A stretch of 64,000 nt of DNA from the NCBI RefSeq assembly GCF_008831285.2, contig NC_045138.2:39547115-39611114 (forward strand), given 5' to 3'. Shown in pieces: positions 1-11,543 of this stretch. A model generated the notes under the pieces. It was not told where the DNA came from and made no database searches. It saw only the letters and a program-made list of their open reading frames with translations. Both the position numbers and the translations under genes were made by a program. How positions within the stretch are numbered: the stretch's first letter is position 1; every line of letters starts with the position of its first letter. This DNA comes from Nymphaea colorata. Taxonomy: Eukaryota > Streptophyta > Magnoliopsida > Nymphaeales > Nymphaeaceae.

Positions 1-831
1 ACCATGCAAATGTCTGTTGCGTCCAATTTTCCCCATATTCCACACATTTGTTGTCCTTTGGCTCAGCTGATTACAAGGTCTTCTGTTATGATCTTCGAAA
101 TACAAGAGTACCATGGTGCACGTTAGCTGGACATGAGAAAGCTGTCAGTTATGTGAAATTCTTGGATGCGAGCACAGTCATTTCAGCATCCACTGATAAT
201 AAACTGAAGATATGGGATCTCAATAGAACAAATTACTCTGGTCTCTCTTCCAGTGCTTGCAGTTTGACCTTGAAGGGTCATACAAATGAAAAGGTTTGTG
301 TTCTAGTTTCTGAAATAATTTTTCAAAACAGTTATCTTTATGCTGATGAAGATATAAATAATTTTATTTTTCAGAACTTTGTGGGCCTCTCTGTTTCTGA
401 TGGGTATATTGCATGTGGGTCTGAAACAAACGAGGTACTTTTTTTAACTTAAGTCTCACTTTGTCTACTTATCTCTTGCAAATGACACTTTAGTATGCTA
501 GAAAATTCGAAAGAATATGTGTGGTACTTGCTTGATCATGACTCATCAAATTCAACGAAGATAAATTTTGGTTTTAGTGGATTCCTAAACATTAAACAAT
601 CTGAACAAGTGTTGCTTATTCATGCTACCTCTCCCACAGGTTTATGCCTACCATAGGTCTCTTCCTATGCCGATAACTTCTCACAAGTTTGGTGCTTTGG
701 ATCCAGTGTCGGGGCAAGAGATAGGTGATGATAATGGGCTGTTTGTTTCTAGTGTTTGTTGGAGGGCAAAGTCAAACATGGTTGTTGCTGCAAACTCCAA
801 TGGTAATATTAAGCTGTTGGAGTTAGTTTAG
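1..831 (+). CDS. SPA1/SPA2-like WD40 protein, C-terminal part (partial)
   Basis: This is the C-terminal end of a SPA (suppressor of phyA-105) family protein. In the family, SPA proteins join COP1 in a CUL4-DDB1 ubiquitin ligase that degrades light-signalling transcription factors in the nucleus. Three exons are visible: 1-293 (open at the window edge, frame starts at base 3), 375-434 and 640-831, with GT-AG introns at 294-374 and 435-639; all junctions are in phase 0. They encode 180 residues of WD40 propeller, including [14 protein letters not shown], a [11 protein letters not shown] blade, [25 protein letters not shown], and the ending [10 protein letters not shown]. The phrases [24 protein letters not shown] and SSVCWR are typical of SPA1/SPA2 rather than SPA3/SPA4 or COP1. 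The N-terminal kinase-like and coiled-coil regions lie outside the window. The gene is convergent with the pseudokinase gene downstream. Confidence 0.93.
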
Positions 832-2298
832 TATGGGCATGAGTTCCTCAAGGAGTTTCATGGTTGAAAGTTAAAATCCCCAAAAAAGGTCTTGTTGCGG
901 CCTTTGTCAATTTCCATATCTCTGTCACATGGACAAAGCAGCACGATAAGGGTCATCTACTTCCAGAATTTCTGAAAGACATAAAGGAGCCTGTACAGGG
1001 TGCTTTAGTGACATAAACCCAGTACCATACATTGGGCCTCCCCTTGTTGTTGGCTGACGTGACAAATGAGCACAATGGTTAACAGCTGCATATGATGCAT
1101 GGGATACTCATGGAAATAAGGGAGACTCCAAAGCATCAGCATATTAAGGCTTTATTGCTTTGTTGCTGGCTTTTGATAGATTGCAGTGATGGATCTGATG
1201 TTGTGCAAGGCACTGTTCTCATGATGCACCAACCTTGATTCGCTCTTGATATCCTTGATTTATTGGTACACCTTAGAAATGACCGTTATGATGAGCTTTT
1301 GTACATATTTTTTGATGAAAATTTTTGTTGGACCATATGCTGGGGTTTTTGCTTCTCGGAAAGCGTAATGCCCTGCTCTAAAATCTTACGGACTTCACCA
1401 GATGACCTATAGATTAATGGACACTGATTAGAACTGTAGAATTTGAGATGATCTCAACGTCTGCATACTGTATAGCTTGATTTTGCACATTTTCAAGTAT
1501 GTTTGAGAGCCCTGATGATGATACATCTTGATGGCCCCTGCTGCGTTACAAAACCTCCAGTGCTTTGAAGAAGCCGCTTCAGTGCTATCTACCAAATCTC
1601 AGGGTTGTCTGACTGAACCAAGATTGCAACAATTGTACATAAATTTGTCGTGCTAGAAGCAGCCAGATTTGTAATGTTTATTTGTTGCTTTAAACAGTTT
1701 CAAGTGAATGTTACATCGTTTTCTGATTGGCTTCGAGTCAGCTTCATCCGAGTGTACAAGGTAGAGGAGAGCTTGTAATAGGGCAGGTTTCGTAATATCT
1801 ATTTTACGGGAAAAATTTTGTATGTTTGACACCAAGAAGCTATAATTCTTCATATTCTCAATTTATGCTGCTGGTGTTCCAGTGGAAAATTCAACGTTTA
1901 CAAGAACTCTACTAGCCATTTGCAATTTTCTTCATTACGTAAGAGAGAGAGAGGGAGATTTCAAAAGCTGAAATCTCTGTGATTGGTAATATACGAATCT
2001 CCATACAGAGGTTAACATCTCCCCGCTTCACAGTTAAAAGGGGCTTTTTCGAAAGTCGATAAAGATAAAACGCTAACGACCAACATGGAAACTTGTGTTA
2101 AATATCCACAAATTGCCAACCGGAGATAATCACATAATTTTTTGCTTAAGCAGCACAAACTTATGTCTATTGCTAAGCAATCTCAGAATCAGTGACATGA
2201 TCGGATCAGCTTCGCCTGTTTGGCTCATGGCCATGGGCTGCAACTGGCTCTCTGAGTTCGTGATATTTTGTTTGAGCAGCACAAAATTATGTCTATTC
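832..2298. other. 3' regions between convergent SPA-like and pseudokinase genes
   Basis: This 1.47-kb interval separates two stop codons that face each other. The left part should hold the SPA 3' UTR and the right part the pseudokinase 3' UTR. No conserved coding sequence is visible. A short GA run lies near 1941-1955. The stretch 2149-2274 is a second, diverged copy of the end of the pseudokinase gene and is listed separately. Confidence 0.6.
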
Positions 2299-2388
2299 CT
2301 AAGCAATCTCAGAATCAGAGACATGACCGGATCTTCTTCGCCTGTTTGGGCTCATAACCATCGGCTGCAATTGACTTTCTGAGTTCAT
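2149..2388. repeat. 126-bp tandem duplication at the 3' end of the pseudokinase gene
   Basis: Two copies start at 2149 and 2275 with identical opening bases (agcagcacaaa) and run parallel to about 2265 and 2388. The period is 126 bp and the copies differ by scattered substitutions and small indels. The copy at 2275-2388 contains the last coding residues and stop codon of the pseudokinase (minus strand). The other copy lies downstream of that stop, in the presumed 3' UTR, and still reads the NSESQLQPM phrase on the minus strand before diverging in frame. Confidence 0.85.
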
Positions 2389-4545
2389 CCTCATACTTCG
2401 GCCGCATGCTAACTGAGGTGGTCTTTGCGTTCTCGCTTTGTTTTGTTGTCCTATGATAAAAGAAGGGCGGAAGAGAAATAAGTGGGAGCTGAACATGAGC
2501 ATTCATCGGCAGCTTATTAACATTTAGTGAGCTTTTCATAAAAAAATGTAATTCCTGCAACATCCAAGGGCGGAGAGAAACTTTGACGATGCCAACAGAA
2601 TGCATATTACTACTGTGTTCCAACCGTTGAGTAAAGGGGGGTTACCTGAGGTTTTGCTGGCTTTTGCATCTCCCGATTTCTTGGTGGATGGTTTCCTGAT
2701 GTTGTCTGAACTGGAAGGTGAATTAGACAGTGCAACTGGTGTAGAAAAAGGATCCTCTGGTGTGGGAGTGCTGTCGTCCTCGCAGACCGATGCCTCACTT
2801 CCGGACTCTGAGTTTTTGTCTTTCAAGTTTATGGTTATCCTTTCCTTCTCTGCAGCTCTGTAAGCAAACATCTGAAAGGGTACATCTGCCACTCGGGTGG
2901 TCTCTGAGTGTGCCCATCCAGCTACATTTTTTGAAAGAACTGTTTCAAGTTCACAGTAATCAATTGCTGGTGCAATTGGCTCAGGTTGACTATGATCAGG
3001 ATTCAGTGCCAGAAAACGAGAGATAAACCGCAGGGTCTTGCAGATGGATGAGAAACTTGGACGCTGACTGGGTTCTGCTTGCCAACATTTTTTAGTTAAA
3101 CTTGTCAAGTACTTAGGTGATGGAAATGGAAACAGGGGCCTCTCGCCAGCTCTTATATTCCTACTCATTTTGCCTCCTTGTAGATGACCTTCTTCAAAGG
3201 GAACTTTACCAGTTAAAAGCTCAAAAGAGATCATGGCGAAGCTATACACATCTGCCTTCTCTGTGTACCTTGCGTTCGTTGTGCTTCCCTGGTCTTGCTC
3301 TGCAAGAACCTCTGGAGCGTACCAAATAAATGAATCAGGGGATGCTTGAGTCGTCGGACTGCGCGGGCCAAATTTCTTGACGGTTGGTAGGCCAAAACCG
3401 GATACTTTTACATGCACATAGCCTTCCAGAGAGGAGCCTCTCATCTTCACAAGTATGTTTGATGGGTTCAGATCACCATGGTATATCTTCTGAGAGTGCA
3501 GATACTGCATTCCTCTTGCTATTTGAAGCATGATGTCGACAGCTACTGGGAGAGAGAAAGGCACCCGTCTCCTCGGACTGCATACTTCTTTGATATGGCT
3601 GCCAAGATCCTTGTTCATGAGCTCCATGACTAGAAGGCATTCCTTCTTTTCTTCATCAGTAAATGCACAAAGGAAATTCATAATGTTTGGGTGCATTAGT
3701 GCAGACAGCTGACTGATCTCTGGAATCAATGACTCAACCTCTCCGAAGAAATGTCTGACGACCAGGCTTTCTCCCATCCACTGGACTTCCTTATACTGAC
3801 TGCCATTTCCCAATCTTCTTCTAACCTGATAATCCTTAGAACCGACCAGTATCGATGAAGGGAACATCTTCCCTTTGGACGGTTCTAGACCCTCATAGTT
3901 ATTCAGCAGAATGTCCAGGATTCTGCCTTCCTGTTTCATTCCAGCGCCTGCCAGCTTTCTCTTTTCGTCGATAGCATCCAATAACATCCTTCTATCTGAA
4001 TTCCAAGCTGCTTCTATTTTCTTCAGTGTATCATTTGTCACCAAGTACTGTTTGCCAAATTTCCAGTGAAAAAGCTTCCTGTCCAGCCATTCCTTCTCAT
4101 ATTTCTTGGAGATGAGAATCCTCTTCTTCTGAATCTCACACTGATCACAACCCGCAACCTCGCTTGCAACTTCTAACGCTTCCATGGCAATACAAAAGCA
4201 CATGAAGAAGTTATGGATGTGGAATTCAACGCAGTCGTTGTTCTGTGCAAGGCAAATTGCCTTGACTAACCATTCTTTTGGCTCCAAGCACTGCCTTATG
4301 TATGCTTCCCCCTCTTTCACAGTTCTGTGAAGTTCCCTCAATGGCTGATCCAAAACCTTCCATTTCGTTAACCTCTCTTCGAATTTCAGATTCTGCGCCA
4401 TCTCATCGGCAATCACGTCGAACCCAAGATTGTAAATCTCAACCAACACCGTGCATTGGTTTCGATTGATCTTAATTTCTTCCTTGAAAACCATGAGAGC
4501 CTTCAGGCTCCCCAGAACCTCTCCAATCTGCCGAAGTCTCTCCAT
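2299..4545 (-). CDS. DUF1221 pseudokinase, plant MLKL-type
   Basis: This is a complete protein of 683 residues in two exons: 4545-2646 and 2450-2299, joined by a GT-AG intron (2645-2451) with a pyrimidine-rich acceptor; the junction is phase 1. The N-terminal half (about 1-215) is the DUF1221 alpha-helical region, which in plants has been linked to MLKL proteins acting in immunity-related cell death (family knowledge; exact orthology inferred). The kinase-like domain spans about 240-510. It keeps HGDLNPSN (Asp358, Asn363) and an APE motif (410-412), but the DFG aspartate is glycine (GFG at 383-385) and the beta-3 lysine position appears to be Arg264, so catalysis is doubtful. The low-complexity Ser/Thr/Pro tail ends in SGHVSDSEIA, a conserved family ending that supports the second exon. 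The first Met is used because it begins the conserved MERLRQIGEVLGSL segment. Without splicing, the first exon would read 44 bases-worth of non-conserved codons into the intron. Confidence 0.92.
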
Positions 4546-6882
4546 CGTAATGGTCTCCTCCCCACCTGGAGAAACCGTTGGTTGAATTGATAATCACGAA
4601 ATCTTCCAATCACACTTCTCTTACCAACAAAAGGATCAAAACAAAAAAAATCTTACAAATAGCCTGAGAGGGAGGGAGGGGGGGGGGGGGTGGTGAGATG
4701 ACCAGAGCGCCTCAGAAACCTCAGGCTTCAAGGTTGGACTCTAAAAGGAAGTGCTTCTCGAAAGCAAAAAATCAAGAAACAGAAACTCTCCCAAGGACTT
4801 GAATGAGATGAAATCAATCTGGTAGATTTTGACCATAACAAGAGAGAGAGAGAGAGAAGTTCTTGGGCTCTGGTTGTAGGAAGAGGAAGGATCGTTGGTC
4901 ATCACTTTAGAGAGGGAGATGGTGGCGACCCAACACTTGTCGCCACGTCTAAATTAGAGGCTTACAGGTAGGAGCGAGAGGGAGAGAGAGAGGGAAATTG
5001 CGGTTGGAGAGTTTCGGTTGTTCCAGTTGCGTGCGTTGGTGCTAATTTTTCAAATTGCCGTGTCGACGTAACGGTCAGCTTAACCGCCGCCCTCTTCGTG
5101 CGTACACGGCAAAGGGAACAAAGAGGCCCCCTCTTCTTTTTGACGATTTTTTCCCGTTTCTTAATTTACAAAACTTTACCCATTCTTCAAACCTATTTAC
5201 GAGCAACCGATCACTTATTTGAAAATTTACAAGTGGTACCTTAGAAAACAAAACTATTCTCAAACAACCGACCAAACAAACTTTCTAGGCTTAAATAAGG
5301 GCGGAGACGGCGACCTCTCCTGAGGGTTTTCGAAAAAACTGAGCAGTAACTATAATTTAGCCCGTTTAAATATTTTAAAAAATATAATGACCTCTTGTGA
5401 AAACATTTCAAAAAACCTTTAAAGGTTTTGAACAAAATCTCCGGACCCCCTCATATTAACCGGATGGCTTTTACAGGTTGGTAGTTGTAATTCAAATACA
5501 TAATTTAGCAAAATATCAAACGCATCAAAATATAACAATTTGTAATGCATCAAATTTTGATTACATTAAAAAAAAAATCATAAGTTCATTCCCAAGAATG
5601 TGGATTTAAATGAGAAATGTTGAATATACTTAGCTAGCGAACTTAATGAAATAATTCTTTAGCTTGGATGTAAAGGCACAACTGTTGGCCGTTTTGGGTG
5701 TTAGGTTGTGTGCTGTGTGTCAACAAGAGGGCAATCCTTTTCACTCTCTTTCACCATAGAGCCGATAACAAATGACATTCTTTCATCAAAGTTAGGGGCA
5801 CCCGTAAATAGAACAAGAAAGGGTGCTTATTTGTAAATTTTGTTTTGTTCCTTTCTTTCTTGGACAATTTTCATAAATGCACTGAATGAATTAACAAAAA
5901 ACTCCAAACCGCACTCAAGCTTTTAATATTGTTAGAAACACCATAAGTTCTGCACCCTCATTAAAAAAAAAAAAAATCCTCGAGTAGCCCTAGGTTACAA
6001 AATGACAAAAATACCCTCAGTAAGGTCAATAGTAGTGCTAATTCATGATTAACTATATCCAAACTAATTTACTTTACTTTTATTAATATCTAATATAATG
6101 TGTTAATTGTCTTTCACAAATGTTGAAAAGTTATACAAGGGAACCTAAATATTGACGAAGGTGTATTTTTCATGTTATTTTTAGAGGATAAAGTAGTCAT
6201 TTTACGCTGACTGAGCAATTAATTTGCCAGAAATGAGCTCATGGATTTTTTTTTTTTGGTTGACCAAAAAAGTTGAGAGTGTTTTCATAATACAAAAAAT
6301 CAGTTTTTTAATAATCAGCAAATCGTTTGGTGTGTTTCTGAAAATTGTTATTTATTTTTCTTCTTTTAACCAAATGCGTCAGCCTTTGGTCTTCAGATTC
6401 TTTGCTGGTTTGACTGGAGATTTCCCCTTAACACACTCCACCAAATTTCCAACCTTGCCACTCCTTCATTACTTTTTCCTATTTTCAGACATCTTCCCTA
6501 AACTTTTCCATATATTAGTGCAAGACAGCCATGAATTTCATTCCGGGAAGCTATTTCTTAATTGGAACAGTAAATCATTTTTTTTTAACCTTTAAAAAAA
6601 ATCTAGGCGAAGTTATTTGTAATTTGTAAGAAATTATTCCTGACTACTGGTCTTTTTTTTGTGTAATTGTAATCAAATTAAAAAAAAAAAACAGACTTTT
6701 CTGCTAAAACTTTATTCGTTTGTTTATTTATCTATCTAATTTTGTTGACATAATAATAAAAGCTCGGGGGTCATATTCTTATCTCGGATCTGAGCTGATC
6801 ATACCATCCTCAGATTTTGAAATCTTTATAAAATAGTTTAAAAAGCAAAACATGGATCTACTTAGTTTAAAAAGGATAATAA

Positions 6883-6883
<1 letters not shown>

Positions 6884-6935
<52 letters not shown>
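6884..6935. repeat. (TA)n microsatellite
   Basis: An uninterrupted run of about 26 TA units. Open frames across it translate to Tyr-Ile repeats and are artefacts. Confidence 0.97.
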
Positions 6936-6937
<2 letters not shown>

Positions 6938-7289
6938 GCCACTTAAAAATGGAAATTTATAAAATAGTGCCCCTTTAAACCAAAAAAAATCTAGCTCTGC
7001 ACATTGTTCTTTGTACTTCAGCAAAGCATGTTTTTCAAGAAATTATATTCTTGTCTTAAAAAGCATTGGCAATCACGAGTGTCACTTCCAAATCTCATAA
7101 TCAATGGTGGGCAAAATTATGCCATATTTTATGAAACTGTGGTTTGGAGGATATGAAATGCCCCACTTTGAGAGTCTCATTTTTAAAAAACTTATAAAGT
7201 TAGTTGGTTGTTTTTTTCTTAATTTTTTGTTTAAGGTTGGAACTGAAACTATTAAGAAAAACATATGTTGGAATCCGTCGAATCAGGAG

Positions 7290-7490
7290 TCCGAGCCAAG
7301 ATTTTTTCTAGGGTCAGGCCAAGACGATTTGCAGACCGGGCCAGTGTCGGGCCAAGAAGAACGATGAGGAGCGACCGGTCGGGCCAAACTAAAAAAATTT
7401 GATTTTTTCAATGTAAATTTTTTTTTTCTTGCGCTCACTCGGGCCATGGCCCGGGCGGGCCCCCCCCTCCCTCCGCCCCTGTATGAGAGC
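7290..7490. other. GC-rich palindromic patch
   Basis: A GC-rich island in an AT-rich setting with nested GGGCC/GGCCC motifs, including the palindrome GGGCCATGGCCC at about 7440-7451, followed by GCCCGGGC-type sequence and a C run. No gene or element family was recognised. It may be the edge of an old transposable element. Confidence 0.3.
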
Positions 7491-10400
7491 GAGTCAAGTC
7501 GTTTGAATGTTATTGAAGCATGGTTCAACACTCAAGCCTAAGATCCCACACGTGCAAATATATTAACGGGTGGATTGTAATGCCACCTTTTAGAGTTTGG
7601 TCCTTCTTCTTGTATTGAAGATTGTGATGGTTTTTAACAATTTTTCAGGTTAAAACAAAAGTTGTTAAGAAGTAGGATAAGATCCATCAAACGAAATCGC
7701 CTGAGCTTAGTGTGGAAGTGGGTCGAGTTATTTTAGCATGTGTTTGACAACATGCATTATAAAAACATAATTCGGCTTTTTAACTGTTTGTAGGTTACAA
7801 AAATACTCACATTGGGGGATAAAATGACTTAGCTACCAGTTAAATGAGAGAAAAATGCCAGGGTAGCTTTGCTATGTTCCTCCTCCCAGGTGACATATGC
7901 CAATCACTCGTTCAGTAAGTTTGGAGTAAAAGATGAATATGCATTTTTGTCTCCTTGAGGATGTTAGTGCCATCACATCAAAATGGAATTTAGACTTGAT
8001 GTTTAGCATAAGAGAGCTCACACTTATATCCAATTGAGCTGGATATTTGGCGAATTTTAATAACATGTCAGATTCGAATCCAGGCTCAACGATGAAACCA
8101 ATTAGTTATTGGATCCAAATCTCTTTGCCAAATCTGACTAAATGAATTTGAAATGAAATCAGTAGATCGATTTACATGCTAATATTTGATGTAGAAATTC
8201 TGCAAAAGCCGCTAAACACTTGAATAACGTGTTTACTATTAATATTTTATTTAGTCACTTTTTAATTTCGAATACAAGATTTTTCTGTGTCAGCTGCTTC
8301 CACCCCAGCGGACGGGACGGGGCGATGGAGGAAACGGGCGAAGGAGAAAAGAGTAGGAAAAGGAATCCTGCGTTTGCGTTTGGGAAGAAGATGAGGAAAA
8401 ACGAAGGAAATGATGTGGGCGCCACCACTGAGCAACGGGCCCACCGGAAATTGATGAGCGCGCTTCACGAGGAGCCGGCCGCCGTGGGCCCTCCCAGTTA
8501 TCGCTCGTGGGGCCACTTACGCTTTTGTGGTGTTAAAGTGGTAACGCTCATGCCGACTAAATCAACACGCAATGTCAAGAAACCGTTAACCGAGCATCCT
8601 GACATCATATATAATATATATATATATATAGTTAGTGATTGATCACTCAATTTACTGATAAGGATTGTGACAAATATTAAACGGTAAAACCGTTTTTAAC
8701 GTTTTTTTTGTTTTTCTCTCAACTATTCATAACTTCAACGTTGGATGACTTTCCATAACCAAAGTCAAATGAATAATTACTCTCTAGCTTTCCAAAGTCA
8801 TCCAGCAAGGGCATTCAATTCAATATGATGGATGATTAAAACAAAAACAAGGAAAAATGTGATGTATATTTTGATTATCTAGTGTTAGCTTATGTTTTTT
8901 TGTCTTTGTTTTCATCTCAAACATCCATCTATTTTATATAAATGATTATAGTTACATGGTTGTGTGATTATGGATAACCAGAGTTATCATTCGTTCACTA
9001 TATGGATATATGTATACGTAAGACATAAGTGTTCAGTTTCATTCATGTATGAGTTATGCTTCCGAGGATAGAACATGGGGGCAGGCTGAATTTACATTCT
9101 TCCTCCTTGAGACCTCGATGCAGTCATGACCCAAATAGAAGAGTAAAAGTGCTGAGCTTCCCTCTTACTCACCAAGTAAAGTTGATTTTATAAGATTTAG
9201 TTTAATGAAACAGGAAAAAGTAGAAACCATCTTAAATTTATAACTCATTACTAAGTGGAATTAGACATGAAACAAAATTTGAGAGCCTCAATCTCAATCT
9301 AGAGAACAGCTCGGTGGCTAATCCACAGCCATCTAATCTAAGCTCAGTTGGACCCATTATAAACCTTTCATGTTTTTGTGAGCCCCCATATTTTGTGAGC
9401 GTGTCTGCTTTTTCTATCACCAACCAACAGAACCCCTCATCTTGTCATTGCATCTCGAATCTGGTGTTTAAATGTCTGCCTGGCTTTTTCAAAAGAAGAT
9501 TTGATTGATTTTAAGCAATTACGTACTCAAGCAGTAGTTTATAATTTAGACAACCTCTGCCAGCCACAAGTGAAAAACAAAAAGAAATAGAAGTTAGAAA
9601 ATTGAACTCTTATTTTTCTTCAAATATTAAAGATGATATTTGATTATTTACTCATAACTTAAGCGGGTCGGGTTGAAATATAATAGGACATGAAGCCAGA
9701 CCAGACCCATTTGCGACGCCACATGAAAAGGTGGAGAGCGAGAAGCTATGGTTTTGAGATCATCAGCTTTCTTCTCTGTCTTCTTATTTACTTTAAAAAA
9801 TAAAACTAAAGCATTCCCTAGTGAGCTATTGGCGTATATCTTGGTTTCCGGGCGGCAGATTCTCAAGGGATCAGCCTTTTGTGACCTTTTTTTTTTTTTT
9901 TCCGGGCTTTTTGTTGCCAATCTTTTTGTTTTTTCTCCCCGAAAGAACGATGCCGCGCTTCGCTTTTTAACTTTTTAATATCTTTGCGTCACAGAGTTTC
10001 CGCGTAAAGTGTGATTCTATTCTCTTGCCAAATTAAGACAAACTTCATTATTGATCCCATGTGTCAACCAGGTTCACCTTTTCTTCGAACTTGGTGCTGC
10101 TAAATCACGTTAAAATTTTGCTTCTAACATCAAACTCTGTTCACAAAAGCTCGTTAACGTTCGTGTTTAATTCTTCATTCAAGTTCCATGAGTATCTTCT
10201 TTTTAAGACTTGCTGATCAATGGATGGTAATGCCATTACTTTACCCTTTTCTTTTATATATATATAACCACTTGAAAGGCACCGTCAACCAAGTGGAAAG
10301 GAAGGAATATGGAGGGCATTCAATATTCTCCTTTCAGTAAATGATCCGTTGGTTCGAAAACGACCGGACCTGATAGAGAATGCCTGATTTAGAGACTAAA

Positions 10401-11194
10401 AATAAAATATATCATCGAGTCCTGTAATTTATAAGCACAAACTTGGCAGCTAATATGTGTCCATTTCCAACGATCATTATGGACTATGATTTCAAGAAAA
10501 CCTCACTAAAAACCCGAGTTTAGTGCCAAAAACAAGTCTCTAACTTGATTTTTAGCTTAATCCAAACGGGTGCCAGCGTCTAGCCTTGAACCAACACGAT
10601 CTTAGTGGACATCAATTTGCAAAAAATAGTGCAGATGTTTGTGCATCGACTTGTGGAACCCTTGGAGGGCCGTTTACGTGATATTTTAACATCGATAAAA
10701 AGAGACAGATCTATGAGATGTTTGCCATTTTGATAGATAGGATGATTACTCAGAAGTTTCAACAGCTTAAATTTTAATGGATTAATTGGTTTAGTTTTTG
10801 ATCCCTGGAAATGAACGATCCAATGCTACTGAACTGGTATTTTGAAGAAGAAGAAGAAGAAGCGTGATCATACTGCACTAACAAGTAGTAACTAACATTA
10901 CTCTAAAGATTATTGCAAAGATGATATCAGAGAGACGCAGACACAGAAGAGACCAACACACAGAGAAGCACCTACATATTCACAGAAGCTAACGATAACC
11001 ATACATTCAGCAATCATGGCAGACGCAGAACCATGATTTCACACCAACACAGAGGGGACCCTTCATATTAATGACACCACGAGACCATCTTTCTCTCTCT
11101 AAGAAACACTACTCGGCCCGTAAACGGTCCAGTTTCTCTCTCTAGACACACTTACTCCAACCTACATCTCATGCAGTCTCCCGGGACACGGTCT

Positions 11195-11458
11195 CTAGGC
11201 GCCGGAGGAGGGCCAGATGAAGGCGCCGATGGCGAACTTGCGCTTGTAGGCGGCGTCGCCGCTGATGGGCAGCCCGTACTCCGCCAGCAGGCAGTCGAGC
11301 TTCCACTCGGGCATCGTCTCGTAGTCCGCCCGGGTGAACCTCGGGTAGTGCAGCGGCATCTGGAAGTGGCGGCCGCAGTCCTTTCCTCGCTGCCCATCTG
11401 CCCGGAGGTGGCCGCTCGGCACCATCCGGCTGACGGCCTCCATGCTCGCAGCGTTCAT
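11195..11458 (-). CDS. DUF7722 small protein
   Basis: This intronless gene encodes 87 residues. The C-terminal half matches the plant DUF7722 family: residues around HFQMPLHYPRFTRADYETMPEWKLD, then LLAEYGLPISGD, AYKRKFAIGAFIWPS near the end. The function of the family is not known to me. The protein has no signal peptide or membrane segment. The start is the first ATG after a TATA box; the leader just upstream is a CT/GA-rich run (11459-11475). Codons are GC-rich compared with the surrounding DNA, as expected for a small single-exon plant gene. Overlapping frames on both strands are shadows. Confidence 0.88.
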   Translation of the reverse strand: MNAASMEAVSRMVPSGHLRADGQRGKDCGRHFQMPLHYPRFTRADYETMPEWKLDCLLAEYGLPISGDAAYKRKFAIGAFIWPSSGA

Positions 11459-11535
11459 CTCTCTCTCTCTCCCTTGCCAAATCTGTGTCTTAGGAGCGTA
11501 TGGGTTGAATGATTCTGTTGGCGCCTGGGGACAGG

Positions 11536-11543
11536 TATTTATA
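11536..11543 (-). promoter_or_regulatory. TATA box of the DUF7722 gene
   Basis: TATAAATA on the minus strand, about 78 bases upstream of the start codon. The spacing leaves room for a leader of roughly 45-50 bases, which is reasonable for a plant promoter. Confidence 0.65.

Larger units (their letters stand above)
4546..11194. other. Gene-poor intergenic stretch
   Basis: The first 500 bases are the promoter and leader of the pseudokinase gene, with a G run at 4678-4690 and GA runs near 4840-4856 and 4975-4995. No conserved coding sequence is recognised from 5.0 to 11.1 kb. The stretch contains a TA microsatellite (6884-6935), a GC-rich palindromic patch (about 7290-7490), a GC-rich segment at about 8300-8530 beside a short TA run (8606-8630), and a GAA run at 10843-10861. 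The open frames here are short, unconserved and mostly AT-rich. Confidence 0.6.

Noticed and set aside
2536-2645. Unspliced C-terminus of the pseudokinase
   Set aside because: The readthrough residues are hydrophobic and unlike the family, whereas splicing at 2645/2451 restores a conserved ending.
8220-8642. 140-codon open frame on the plus strand
   Set aside because: No conserved motifs, ends in a TA repeat, and starts in AT-rich DNA; kept only as a composition note.
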